Positions 8,164-15,779 of a stretch of 64,000 nucleotides of DNA are shown piece by piece. The stretch lies in contig JAZUDI010000026.1 in NCBI GenBank assembly GCA_045639525.1, positions 1 through 64,000 of the forward strand, in the 5' to 3' direction. The notes beneath the pieces are model-generated. The model did no database searches. It was not told where the DNA came from and saw only the letters and a program-made list of their open reading frames with translations. This DNA is from UBA1181 sp045639525. GTDB taxonomy: Bacteria; Bacteroidota; Bacteroidia; Bacteroidales; Paludibacteraceae. The stretch's first letter is position 1, and every line of letters starts with the position of its first letter. A program made the translations under genes and the position numbers.

Positions 8164-9300
8164 GTGTTTTCAGACGAATTATTAAAGATAGATTGGGCCG
8201 AGACGACGGCGAAAATCGCCGCGAAAACAGACGCCGATGTGCGCCGTGCCTTGTCGAAGGAGCATTGTGACGTGGAGGATTTCATGGCTTTGATCTCCCC
8301 AGCTGCGACTCCCTATTTGGAGACGATGGCTCGCCTCAGCAAAAAATATACGGAGGAGAGGTTCGGTAAGACCATCTCCATGTTCATTCCGTTATACATC
8401 ACCAACTCTTGCACCAATTCGTGCGTCTATTGCGGTTTCCACATCAGCAATCCGATGGCTCGTACCATCTTGACGCCGGAGCAGTGTGAGGATGAGTACA
8501 AGGCGATCAAGAAGCTCGGTCCTTTCGAGAATCTTCTGATCGTGACGGGCGAGAACCCTGCGAAGGCAGGTGTTCCCTACATTGCCAAGGCGTTGGATAT
8601 CGCCAAGAAGTATTTCTCCAATTTGAAGATTGAGGTGATGCCTTTGAGCACGGAGGAGTATGCCGAGCTGACCAAGCATGGCATGAACGGTGTGATCTGC
8701 TTCCAGGAGACCTATAACCGCGCCAACTATAACATCTACCACCCGAAGGGCATGAAGTCCAAATTCGAGTGGCGATGCAACGGTTTCGACCGTATGGGCC
8801 AAGCGGGCGTCCACTCCATCGGAATGGGTGTCTTGATCGGTCTGGAGAAGGAGTGGCGTACCGACATCACCATGATGGCCTACCACTTACGCTATTTGCA
8901 GAAGCATTACTGGAAGACCAAATATAGCGTGAACTTCCCTCGTATGCGTCCTGCGGAGAATGGCGGATTCCAACCCAATTGCATTATGAGCGACAAGGAG
9001 TTGGCGCAGGTGACCTTCGCCATGCGTATCTTCGACCACGATGTGGACATCTCTTATTCCACCCGTGAGCCAGCCTTCATCCGTGACAACATGGCCTGCC
9101 TCGGCGTGACTACGATGAGTGCGGAGAGCAAGACGGAACCAGGCGGTTACTACACCTATCCGGAGGCTTTGGAGCAGTTCCATGTCAATGACGACCGTAC
9201 GGCGGTGGAGATCAACGCCCGTTTGAAGGAGTTGGGTCGAGAGCCTGTCTGGAAGGATTGGGATAGCAGTTTCGACGAATTGAAACTTCAAAAAAATTAA
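8164..9300 (+). CDS. thiH: 2-iminoacetate synthase ThiH
   Basis: A 378-residue radical SAM tyrosine lyase that gives dehydroglycine for ThiG. The cluster motif CTNSCVYC (CX3CX2C) is near residue 82, followed by GFH. Other family features are LIVTGE, ICFQETYN, GMGVLIGL, NFPRMRPA and STREPAFIRDN. No ATG exists at the right place; GTG 8164 gives MFSDELL, which fits the family N-terminus. Using ThiH rather than the oxygen-dependent ThiO fits an anaerobe. Only one base separates it from thiF. Confidence 0.95.
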   Translation: MFSDELLKIDWAETTAKIAAKTDADVRRALSKEHCDVEDFMALISPAATPYLETMARLSKKYTEERFGKTISMFIPLYITNSCTNSCVYCGFHISNPMARTILTPEQCEDEYKAIKKLGPFENLLIVTGENPAKAGVPYIAKALDIAKKYFSNLKIEVMPLSTEEYAELTKHGMNGVICFQETYNRANYNIYHPKGMKSKFEWRCNGFDRMGQAGVHSIGMGVLIGLEKEWRTDITMMAYHLRYLQKHYWKTKYSVNFPRMRPAENGGFQPNCIMSDKELAQVTFAMRIFDHDVDISYSTREPAFIRDNMACLGVTTMSAESKTEPGGYYTYPEALEQFHVNDDRTAVEINARLKELGREPVWKDWDSSFDELKLQKN

Positions 9301-9301
9301 T

Positions 9302-10003
9302 ATGGCAGACTTGACCGCACGTTACCATCGCCAAATCCTCTTGCCGGAACTGGGCGAGGAGGGGCATGAAAAGCTACGAAAGGCACGGGTGCTGATCGTG
9401 GGGGTGGGAGGCTTGGGCTCTCCCATCGCCCTCTATTTGACGGGTGCGGGCATCGGGACCATTGGCCTTCTGGACGACGATGTGGTGAGTGTCACCAATT
9501 TACATCGTCAAGTCCTCTACCGCGAGCATGAGGTGGGGCAGAAGAAGGCGGAGTGCGCCGCGAGATGTTTGTCTGATTTGAACAGCGAGGTGCGTCTGGT
9601 GCCCCATGTCTGCCGTTTGACGGCGGATAACGCGACCGAAATCATCTCCCAATATGATTTGGTGGTGGATGGGTGCGATAATTTCGCCACCCGCTATGTG
9701 ATCGACGAGGTGTGCCGCGCGCAACGTAAGCCCTATGTCTATGGCTCTATCGAGGGGTTGGATGGTCAGGTCTCTGTCTTCGGCGCAGGTGATCATCCGA
9801 GGTATTACACCGATCTCTATCCTCGTTCCGAAACCTCTGATTACCAACCTTCTAAGACGGTTCTTGGCACGACGCCCGCCGTGGTGGGAAGTGTGGAGGC
9901 CAATCAGGTGATGCAACTGGTAGGTGGTTTCGGCGAACCTTTGGTAAATAAATTGTGGAGCATCGATCTGCGCTCCATGAATAGCTTTATTGTAAATATT
10001 TAA
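9302..10003 (+). CDS. thiF: ThiF/MoeB/HesA-family adenylyltransferase
   Basis: A 233-residue E1-like enzyme, expected to adenylate the Gly-Gly end of ThiS. The nucleotide-binding loop GVGGLGSP, DDDVVSVTNLHRQ, and the VVDGCDNFATRY region with its conserved Asp are present. The paired CXXC zinc motifs of E. coli ThiF/MoeB are missing: the usual C-rich segment reads HPRYYTDLYP. Many Bacteroidota copies appear to lack them. Context makes ThiS the likely partner over MoaD. Confidence 0.88.
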   Translation: MADLTARYHRQILLPELGEEGHEKLRKARVLIVGVGGLGSPIALYLTGAGIGTIGLLDDDVVSVTNLHRQVLYREHEVGQKKAECAARCLSDLNSEVRLVPHVCRLTADNATEIISQYDLVVDGCDNFATRYVIDEVCRAQRKPYVYGSIEGLDGQVSVFGAGDHPRYYTDLYPRSETSDYQPSKTVLGTTPAVVGSVEANQVMQLVGGFGEPLVNKLWSIDLRSMNSFIVNI

Positions 10004-10025
10004 TCCTCAAGAAATATAAGAAAAT

Positions 10026-10496
10026 ATGTATAAGAAAATAATCAATCCTTGGTTGGGTGTGGAGGGTTACAACTGTTTCGCCTGCTGTCCGACCAATAGC
10101 ATTGGCCTTCACCTCGATCTCTATGAGGATGGGGAGGATATCGTCACCCGTTGGCAACCGAACGATAACTTCCAAAGTTATGTGAATACTTTGCATGGCG
10201 GCATCCAGTCGCTCTTGATGGATGAGTTGGCGGGATGGGTGATTTCCCGAAAGTTGCAGACCATTGGCGTCACTTCCAAGATGGAGGTGAAATACATCAA
10301 ACCGGTCTCCACGAAAAACAAGGTGATAACCGTCAAGGCCCGACTCAATAAGATGATGCGTCATGTGGCCTTTATCGATGCTGAGATCTATGATGAAACG
10401 GATACCTTGTGTACCCAAGGCCAGTTGGTCTATTTCTGTAAAACCAAGGAACAAGCGGCTGCGGATGGATTCCCAGGTTGCGAGGTGGAGGAGTAG
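10026..10496 (+). CDS. Hotdog-fold thioesterase (PaaI/YbgC-like)
   Basis: A 156-residue hotdog-fold protein with the typical LHGGIQSLLMDELAGW active-site helix, preceded by the N-terminal Cys/Asn-rich CFACCPTNSIGL segment, as in the PaaI family. It should hydrolyse an acyl-CoA or acyl thioester; the substrate is unknown. It sits 22 bases after thiF and one base before the second ThiE-like gene, so it is probably co-transcribed and under TPP riboswitch control. A direct role in thiamine synthesis is not established. Confidence 0.8.
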   Translation: MYKKIINPWLGVEGYNCFACCPTNSIGLHLDLYEDGEDIVTRWQPNDNFQSYVNTLHGGIQSLLMDELAGWVISRKLQTIGVTSKMEVKYIKPVSTKNKVITVKARLNKMMRHVAFIDAEIYDETDTLCTQGQLVYFCKTKEQAAADGFPGCEVEE

Positions 10497-10497
10497 G

Positions 10498-11121
10498 ATG
10501 AGGCTGATTGTCATCACGATGCCTGATTTCTTTGCGGACGAGGCCCAATGCATAGAGGCTTTGTTCCGCAATGGCCTGCAATATCTGCATCTTCGTAAGC
10601 CCAAGGCCTCCGCGGAGGAGTATGGCGCTTTGTTGAGGCGGATCTCGCCCTGCTATTATGACCGAATCGTTTTGCACGACCACTTTGAACTGCTTGAAAG
10701 GTTTCCTCTGAAGGGGGTGCATCTCAACTCACGCAATCCGCAACCTCCTGTGGGGTGGTGCGGACATGTCTCACGCTCCTGCCATTCGTTGGAGGAGGTG
10801 AGGGCTTATAAACCACAATGCGACTACCTCTTTTTGAGCCCCATCTACGACAGTATCTCCAAAGAGGGGTACGGGGCGACCTTTACCCCTGAAGTGCTCT
10901 TTCAAGCCAAGCGGGAGGGTGTCATAGACGACGATGTGATCGCTTTGGGAGGCATGAAAGCGGAATATCTACCGGAAGTGAAGGAATATGGATTTGGTGG
11001 TGCCGCTTTTTTGGGAAGCGTGTGGCATCCATTTGTCCGTGAGGGAATGGAAAAGGGTGTCGAAAGTTTTAGAACAATTTTGGAAAAAATCCATTATATT
11101 TGTGGCGTTAAAATTAAATAA
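10498..11121 (+). CDS. Second thiamine-phosphate-synthase/TenI-like protein
   Basis: A 207-residue ThiE/TenI-fold protein; ATG 10498 is chosen because the longer upstream frame lies inside the thioesterase gene. Barrel motifs are recognisable but altered compared with the ThiE at 4852: YLHLRKPK for QLRMKD, VLHDHFELL, GVHLNSRNP, SRSCHS, LSPIYDSISKEGYGA and ALGGM. The phosphate-loop lysine appears kept. It could be a second TMP synthase, a TenI-like thiazole tautomerase, or a salvage enzyme; sequence alone does not decide. Confidence 0.78.
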   Translation: MRLIVITMPDFFADEAQCIEALFRNGLQYLHLRKPKASAEEYGALLRRISPCYYDRIVLHDHFELLERFPLKGVHLNSRNPQPPVGWCGHVSRSCHSLEEVRAYKPQCDYLFLSPIYDSISKEGYGATFTPEVLFQAKREGVIDDDVIALGGMKAEYLPEVKEYGFGGAAFLGSVWHPFVREGMEKGVESFRTILEKIHYICGVKIK

Positions 11122-11132
11122 TATTGATAGTT

Positions 11133-11420
11133 ATGCTAACAATGATTGTTTATTATCATTGCAAAAAGGGTTTTCGCAATGATTTTGTCAAGGAGATCGC
11201 CGCTGCGGATATCGCAACGAAGTGTCAAGCCGAGGATGGCTGCAAACAATATGATTACTTTCTCCCGTTGAACGACGAAGATACCCTTCTCTTGGTGGAG
11301 AAGTGGGAGAGTGAGGAGGCGCAGAAGATTCACATGACGACGCCTCATTTCCAACAGTTGTCATCCTTAAAGGATCGTTATGTGGAGCGTGTGGGGATCG
11401 AGAAGATCTTGCATGATTGA
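11133..11420 (+). CDS. ABM/YgiN-family putative monooxygenase
   Basis: A small alpha-beta barrel protein (95 residues from ATG 11133; ATG 11142 is also possible). Features are MIVYYHCKKGF, DGCKQYDYFLPLNDEDTLLLVEKWESEEAQKIHMTTPHFQQL and a final YVERVGIEKI, the usual pattern of antibiotic-biosynthesis-monooxygenase-type quinol monooxygenases. It follows the second ThiE-like gene by 11 bases and is probably in the same transcript. The substrate is unknown. In an anaerobe it may act on quinones or play another role. Confidence 0.75.
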   Translation: MLTMIVYYHCKKGFRNDFVKEIAAADIATKCQAEDGCKQYDYFLPLNDEDTLLLVEKWESEEAQKIHMTTPHFQQLSSLKDRYVERVGIEKILHD

Positions 11421-11456
11421 TTTTGTCCGATAGATACTTTTTCTAATATTTGAGCT

Positions 11457-12398
11457 ATGATTATTTTGGGTGTAGTGGCTGCGGTTGTACTGCTGCTTGT
11501 GGTGGCTTTTGCCATATTCTTTTTGAAAATATCGATTTATAAACGGGTGGTGGGTGTCAGTGAGGAGGCTTATCGAAAGAAGATGCTTCCCACATACGCC
11601 GACGCGTTGGCCTGGTTCGATGCGCTGCGCGAACAACGGAAGGTAGAGGGTCGCTACTTCACCAATGAGGAGGGACTTCGTCTGCACGCCTACTTTATCC
11701 CTTGCGAGAATGCTGTGGGTAATGTCGTGTTGGTGCATGGCTATTCGGGATGCGCTATCCAAACCGCACCACATGCGAAGATGTATTTTGAAAAGTTCCA
11801 TTACAATGTGGTGATGATCGATCAGCGTGCCCATGCGGGTAGCGAGGGCAAGGTGATCAATATGGGTTGGAAGGAGCGATTGGATGTACTTCGTTGGGCG
11901 GAACTGGCGAATGAAACGTTCGGAAATGGCTCATTGCCCATGACGTTACACGGCCTCTCTATGGGCGGTGCTTGCGTCCTGATGTGCGCTGGACAGGGAC
12001 TCCCTTCTTATGTGAGGGCTCTGGTGGATGACAGTGGATTCTCCTCTGCCTATGAGGAGTTTGCCTATGAGATGCGAACTAAAATGCATCTTCCCCCTTT
12101 CCCGTTGCTTGACGCGGCCAGTTTGCTCTGTAAGATCAAGGAGGGGTGGAGCTTTAAGGAGGCATCATCCATCCGTACTTTAGGAGCGGTCAAGACACCG
12201 CTTCTGATTATCCACGGCAATGCGGATACCCGTGTGCCATTGACGGAGGGTGTGAAAATTATGACGGCGAAAAAGGAACAAGTAGATTTCTGGGAAGTGG
12301 AGGGCGGAACGCACATCCAGGCGATTAGCCAACAACCCGAGCGTTACGTTGAAGCCATCTCCTCATTCTTGGAAAGGGTGAATGCACCGGAAGTTTAG
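11457..12398 (+). CDS. Membrane-anchored alpha/beta hydrolase
   Basis: A 313-residue protein with one N-terminal membrane segment (residues 2-23) and an alpha/beta hydrolase domain. The oxyanion region reads VLVHGYSG, the nucleophile elbow is GLSMGG, the likely Asp is in HGNADTRVP and the His in GGTHIQA. It resembles the serine aminopeptidase/BAAT-like hydrolases common in Bacteroidota. It is the last gene before the terminator at 12424, so it may be at the end of the thiamine transcript. The substrate is unknown. Confidence 0.82.
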   Translation: MIILGVVAAVVLLLVVAFAIFFLKISIYKRVVGVSEEAYRKKMLPTYADALAWFDALREQRKVEGRYFTNEEGLRLHAYFIPCENAVGNVVLVHGYSGCAIQTAPHAKMYFEKFHYNVVMIDQRAHAGSEGKVINMGWKERLDVLRWAELANETFGNGSLPMTLHGLSMGGACVLMCAGQGLPSYVRALVDDSGFSSAYEEFAYEMRTKMHLPPFPLLDAASLLCKIKEGWSFKEASSIRTLGAVKTPLLIIHGNADTRVPLTEGVKIMTAKKEQVDFWEVEGGTHIQAISQQPERYVEAISSFLERVNAPEV

Positions 12399-12423
12399 CG
12401 CTGTTTACTAGCCCCATAGTTAA

Positions 12424-12457
12424 GGAGATTCCACCATTAGGTGGCGTCTCTTTTTTC
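12424..12457 (+). terminator. Terminator ending the thiamine operon
   Basis: GAGA..CCACC pairs with GGTGG..TCTC around ATTA, followed by TTTTTT. It lies 26 bases after the hydrolase stop. Confidence 0.8.
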
Positions 12458-12465
12458 GTTAATAG

Positions 12466-12495
12466 TTGTATATTTTAAATTTTTTCATAAATTTG
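12466..12495 (+). promoter_or_regulatory. Promoter of the TPR gene
   Basis: TTG at 12466 and TAAATTTG at 12488-12495 are separated by 19 bases, a good match to the Bacteroidota -33/-7 promoter. Confidence 0.6.
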
Positions 12496-12529
12496 TTCTA
12501 TCTCGTTGTCGAACTAAAAAGGTACAACT

Positions 12530-13648
12530 ATGAAGCGTGAATTGAAATCTTTAATCTTGGGCTTACCCTTCATGAGCCTGAGTCTTTATGCGGCAGAGGC
12601 GAATCAACCAACTGTGGCGACAAACGCATCCTCTATGGCATCTGATTACATGGCCCGTGCTGAATTCTTTTTGGAGGCGGAGGAGGCCGATAGCGCCATC
12701 TATTATTACGACAAGGCGATTCAAGTCGATACGCTCTTCCACGAAGCCTATTACAGAAAAGCGAGTTTGTTGTTTTCCAACAACCGATTCCAAGAGGCAC
12801 TGCCCGCAAATGAGAAGGCGATTCAGTACGCTCCGAAGATTCGTAGGTACATGATGCTGAAGGGTATGATCTTGCAATCGTTGAATCGATCTGACGAGGC
12901 GCTTGCCGTGTTGGATGAGATGGCGAAGAAGTTCGGCGCGGATGCGCATAATGTGCTTTGTAGGGCCTATTGTTATTCTGATATGGGCGATGTGGAAAAA
13001 ATGAAGACGTCGTGCAATAAAGTGATTAAGATGAAGGACGCTACTACGGCTTATCGTTTCTCCGCCCATCGTCTGCTTATCTCCCACGCGACGGGGAAAG
13101 AGGTCTCCTCTTTGTTGAAGGCGATGTTGAAGGATATGGGTGGTGATAATTTCAGGGCTCAGTCCTATGCGGTTTTGTGCTACAATAAGATCGGTGCCTA
13201 TGATAAGGCGGCCGTCCATCAAAAGAAAGCCATCCAGTTGCAAGAAAAGCAGAGCCAAAATCAGGCTCTTTTGTGGGTGGATGAATACATGCATGGTGAT
13301 TCCAAGGTCCGCGTATATGAATACTTTAATCCACAGGATGCGGGCCGTATGGCGACGCAGTATATATTCAGGGTTTATGATCCGGATGCAAGTGGCGCCC
13401 GTACGTTGAATTATGCGATTCGTGTGGAGTATGTTGATGATGTGGTGGATCAATACAAATCGCAGATGGCTGTGATGTCGACTTTTAGTAAAACAGGGGT
13501 TAAGACTTATCAGACGACGCTCAGTGATGTGAAGAAGATGTCTTATAAGGATTGGAAGAAGTTTGCCGACGACATCATGGATGCGAAGCAAAAAGAGGAT
13601 GCCTCTTCAAAAAAGAGACCATCCAGCTCAATCTTCCCCCAATTTTAG
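12530..13648 (+). CDS. Exported tetratricopeptide-repeat protein
   Basis: A 372-residue protein with a signal peptide (MKRELKSLILGLPFMSLSLYA). About three TPR units follow (residues 38-150), for example ADSAIYYYDKAIQVDTLFHEAYY and RFQEALPANEKAIQYAP, and further helical repeats to ~240. The C-terminal part (260-355) is unique, and the tail is Lys/Ser-rich. It is probably a periplasmic or outer-membrane-associated scaffold. It has its own promoter and terminator, so it is likely monocistronic. Partners are unknown. Confidence 0.75.
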   Translation: MKRELKSLILGLPFMSLSLYAAEANQPTVATNASSMASDYMARAEFFLEAEEADSAIYYYDKAIQVDTLFHEAYYRKASLLFSNNRFQEALPANEKAIQYAPKIRRYMMLKGMILQSLNRSDEALAVLDEMAKKFGADAHNVLCRAYCYSDMGDVEKMKTSCNKVIKMKDATTAYRFSAHRLLISHATGKEVSSLLKAMLKDMGGDNFRAQSYAVLCYNKIGAYDKAAVHQKKAIQLQEKQSQNQALLWVDEYMHGDSKVRVYEYFNPQDAGRMATQYIFRVYDPDASGARTLNYAIRVEYVDDVVDQYKSQMAVMSTFSKTGVKTYQTTLSDVKKMSYKDWKKFADDIMDAKQKEDASSKKRPSSSIFPQF

Positions 13649-13717
13649 TCGGTGATTGGGGGCGCTCATTTCGCTCTGAAATAATATGTTGATATATTGT
13701 CCTTAAAACTTAGGACC

Positions 13718-13764
13718 AAACGCTATCCAATGAAATAACCAAGTCGGATAGCGTTTGTCTTTTA
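13718..13764 (+). terminator. Terminator between the TPR gene and the HTH gene
   Basis: Arms AAACGCTATCC (13718-13728) and GGATAGCGTTT (13746-13756) followed by GTCTTTT. It may work for both converging transcripts. Confidence 0.7.
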
Positions 13765-13765
13765 C

Positions 13766-14128
13766 CTATTGTCGGTAGGAGGGGGTGTAATCCTCCTCTT
13801 TGTCGGCTGCTATGCTGGAAAGATCCTTTGCGTCGTCTTTGATTATTTGGATACTGAGGGCTTGCTCGATTTTAGAGATTGTTTCAAGTGACAGATTTTC
13901 TTTACCCTTTAATATTTTAGATATATATTGTTGTGAACAGTTCATCTGATTCGCAAGGGCTTGTTGCGTGAGACCTAGTTGCTTCATTCTCAAAAGCATG
14001 GTTGCGGCTAATTTCTGTGAGTGTTGTAGCCAATACCAGTTCTTTTGCCTCCATTCCGCCTCTTCTCTCCATGAAGAAGGTGTTTGGCTTTTGTTTGATT
14101 TTAGATAATCCAATGTTTTTTGTTTCAT
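13766..14128 (-). CDS. XRE-family HTH antitoxin/regulator (HigA-like)
   Basis: A 120-residue protein with a helix-turn-helix at about residues 45-100 (LGLTQQALANQMNCSQQYISKILKG, NLSLETISKIEQAL), a Cro/C1-type domain. It follows the 183-residue gene by 19 bases, the toxin-first order seen in HigBA-type modules. It probably binds the palindrome at 14736-14754 and represses the pair. The antitoxin role is inferred from order and operator. Confidence 0.75.
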   Translation of the reverse strand: MKQKTLDYLKSNKSQTPSSWREEAEWRQKNWYWLQHSQKLAATMLLRMKQLGLTQQALANQMNCSQQYISKILKGKENLSLETISKIEQALSIQIIKDDAKDLSSIAADKEEDYTPSYRQ

Positions 14129-14147
14129 ACGAGTATTGGTTGATTTG

Positions 14148-14699
14148 TTATGCTGTTTCTACTAAATAGTTTTCGAATCCGTCTGCGTCGATTGCCCCTT
14201 CGCTTATCAATAGTTCCCTGACTTGCTCCATCTTTCTTAATTCTTCTAGTGTATGCTCTCTCTCTTGCATTGTTCGCGTCAATTTAATAGCTCCCCCTGT
14301 AATGATATAACATCCTGGTTCAAGTTTGATGGCATATAAGCGCAACCACGATGCATGGCGAGGACGGTTTGTTATCTTCCCTTTCTCTTTCCCTAAAACC
14401 ATTTCGTTCGCTCGACTATTTTCTAATGGACGAAATAGATGGTCGAGATTTGCATCTGGAGAAATGTCCAATATTAGACATTGCATCTTTGGGCTGTCGT
14501 CGATTGTATCATAGATAGCTTGGCTTAAATCTGTGATTTTGAAAAAAGATGTTAAGTCTGACATGTTTTTTATGAAGAATTCGACTAACCATTCGGGATC
14601 ACTCCATTGTTCAAATGTAGTTTGAAGAACATTGTCTTTTGCTCCGTCATATCTTACTGCCCAGAGGGTGCCGTTTTCAAGTATCTTGTCGAATTTCAT
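14148..14699 (-). CDS. Uncharacterised protein paired with the HTH gene (candidate toxin)
   Basis: A 183-residue protein from ATG 14699 (MKFDKILENG); the frame could begin at TTG 14714 but the ATG fits better. No domain is recognised with confidence. It has a conserved-looking core SWLRLYAIKLEPGCYIITGGAIKLTRTMQE, an HTLEELRKMEQVRELL helix near the end, and no signal peptide or membrane segment. Its position before an XRE regulator, under a promoter overlapped by a palindrome, suggests a toxin or a partner of a stress-responsive regulator. It is longer than usual HigB/RelE toxins. Confidence 0.6.
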   Translation of the reverse strand: MKFDKILENGTLWAVRYDGAKDNVLQTTFEQWSDPEWLVEFFIKNMSDLTSFFKITDLSQAIYDTIDDSPKMQCLILDISPDANLDHLFRPLENSRANEMVLGKEKGKITNRPRHASWLRLYAIKLEPGCYIITGGAIKLTRTMQEREHTLEELRKMEQVRELLISEGAIDADGFENYLVETA

Positions 14700-14711
14700 A
14701 GTTTTTTTTTG

Positions 14712-14754
14712 CAAATATAATTGTTTATTTATGAATTACAACTGTCAGTTGTAA
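14712..14754 (-). promoter_or_regulatory. Promoter with overlapping perfect operator for the HTH pair
   Basis: On the minus strand a TTG (-33, 14741-14739) and TATATTTG (-7, 14719-14712) are spaced by 19 bases. A perfect inverted repeat, TTACAACT / AGTTGTAA around GTC (14736-14754), covers the -33 element. This is the expected layout for autorepression by the HTH protein. Confidence 0.7.
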
Positions 14755-14793
14755 AAAAAATAATCCGCAGCCCCCTCACGAGGACTGCGGATT
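14751..14793 (-). terminator. Terminator after cysK
   Basis: On the minus strand the arms AATCCGCAG and CTGCGGATT (14762-14793) are followed by a run of eight T. It directly abuts the operator of the HTH pair. Confidence 0.85.
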
Positions 14794-14816
14794 CGCTTAT
14801 GTAATTGTTGTGTTAT

Positions 14817-15749
14817 TTACTCTGCGAAAAGTGGTGTGCTGAGATAGCGGTCGCCCGTATCTGGCAAGAGCACCACGATGTTCTTTCCCGCATTTTCAGG
14901 ACGCTTCGCCAACTCGATGGCTGCCCATGTGGCCGCACCTGCGGAGATACCTACCAAGATACCCTCTTTCTTGCCGATCAACTTGCCGATGGCAAATGCA
15001 TCTTCGTTTTGCACTGGAATGATCTCGTCATAGACCTTGGTGTCCAATGTATCTGGGACGAATCCTGCGCCGATACCCTGGATCTTGTGCGCACCTGCCA
15101 CGCCTGTCGACAACACCGCTGATGTGGCTGGCTCCACCGCAACGACCTTGACGTTCGGGTTCTTGCTCTTCAAATATTTGCCCACACCGGAAATGGTTCC
15201 GCCGGTGCCGACACCTGCCACGAAAATATCCACTTGACCATCCGTGTCCTCGTAAATCTCCGGACCTGTGGTCTCGAAGTGCGCCTTCGGATTGGCTGGA
15301 TTCACGAACTGACCTGGAATGAAGCTGTTAGGATTCTCCTTGGCCAACTCCTCTGCCTTGGCGATGGCGCCCTTCATGCCCTTGGCACCCTCTGTCAAGA
15401 CAAGCTCCGCACCGTAAGCCTTCATCAATTGGCGACGCTCCACGCTCATGGTGTCTGGCATCACGATGATGATACGGTAACCGCGCGCCGCCGCTACGCT
15501 GGCAAGTCCGATACCGGTGTTTCCGGAGGTAGGCTCGATGATTACTGAGTCTTTCTTCAATTTACCGCTCTTCTCGGCTTCGTCCAACATCGCCTTCGCC
15601 ACACGGTCCTTGACGCTTCCGCCAGGGTTGAAGTACTCTACTTTGGCGATGATGTTCGCCTTCAATTCGAACTCTTTTTCAATGTGGGACAACTCCAAAA
15701 GAGGGGTGCGTCCGATCAATTCATCTGCTGATTTATATATCTTAGACAT
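14817..15749 (-). CDS. cysK: Cysteine synthase A (O-acetylserine sulfhydrylase)
   Basis: A 310-residue PLP enzyme that makes cysteine from O-acetylserine and sulfide. The PLP lysine is Lys47 in NPGGSVKDR. The substrate-binding loop EPTSGNTGIGLA, the TGGTISGVGKYLK phosphate-cup region and GISAGAATWAA follow. Length is normal. It lies 30 bases after metY on the same strand and is closed by the terminator at 14751-14793, so the two form a sulfur-assimilation operon. Confidence 0.96.
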   Translation of the reverse strand: MSKIYKSADELIGRTPLLELSHIEKEFELKANIIAKVEYFNPGGSVKDRVAKAMLDEAEKSGKLKKDSVIIEPTSGNTGIGLASVAAARGYRIIIVMPDTMSVERRQLMKAYGAELVLTEGAKGMKGAIAKAEELAKENPNSFIPGQFVNPANPKAHFETTGPEIYEDTDGQVDIFVAGVGTGGTISGVGKYLKSKNPNVKVVAVEPATSAVLSTGVAGAHKIQGIGAGFVPDTLDTKVYDEIIPVQNEDAFAIGKLIGKKEGILVGISAGAATWAAIELAKRPENAGKNIVVLLPDTGDRYLSTPLFAE

Positions 15750-15779
15750 AATGTTACCCTTTCTTTAATCATTACAAAT

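Noticed and set aside
12563..13591. 342-codon antisense ORF opposite the TPR gene
   Set aside because: Composition is typical of a reverse-frame shadow; the plus-strand gene has signal peptide, TPR motifs, promoter and terminator.
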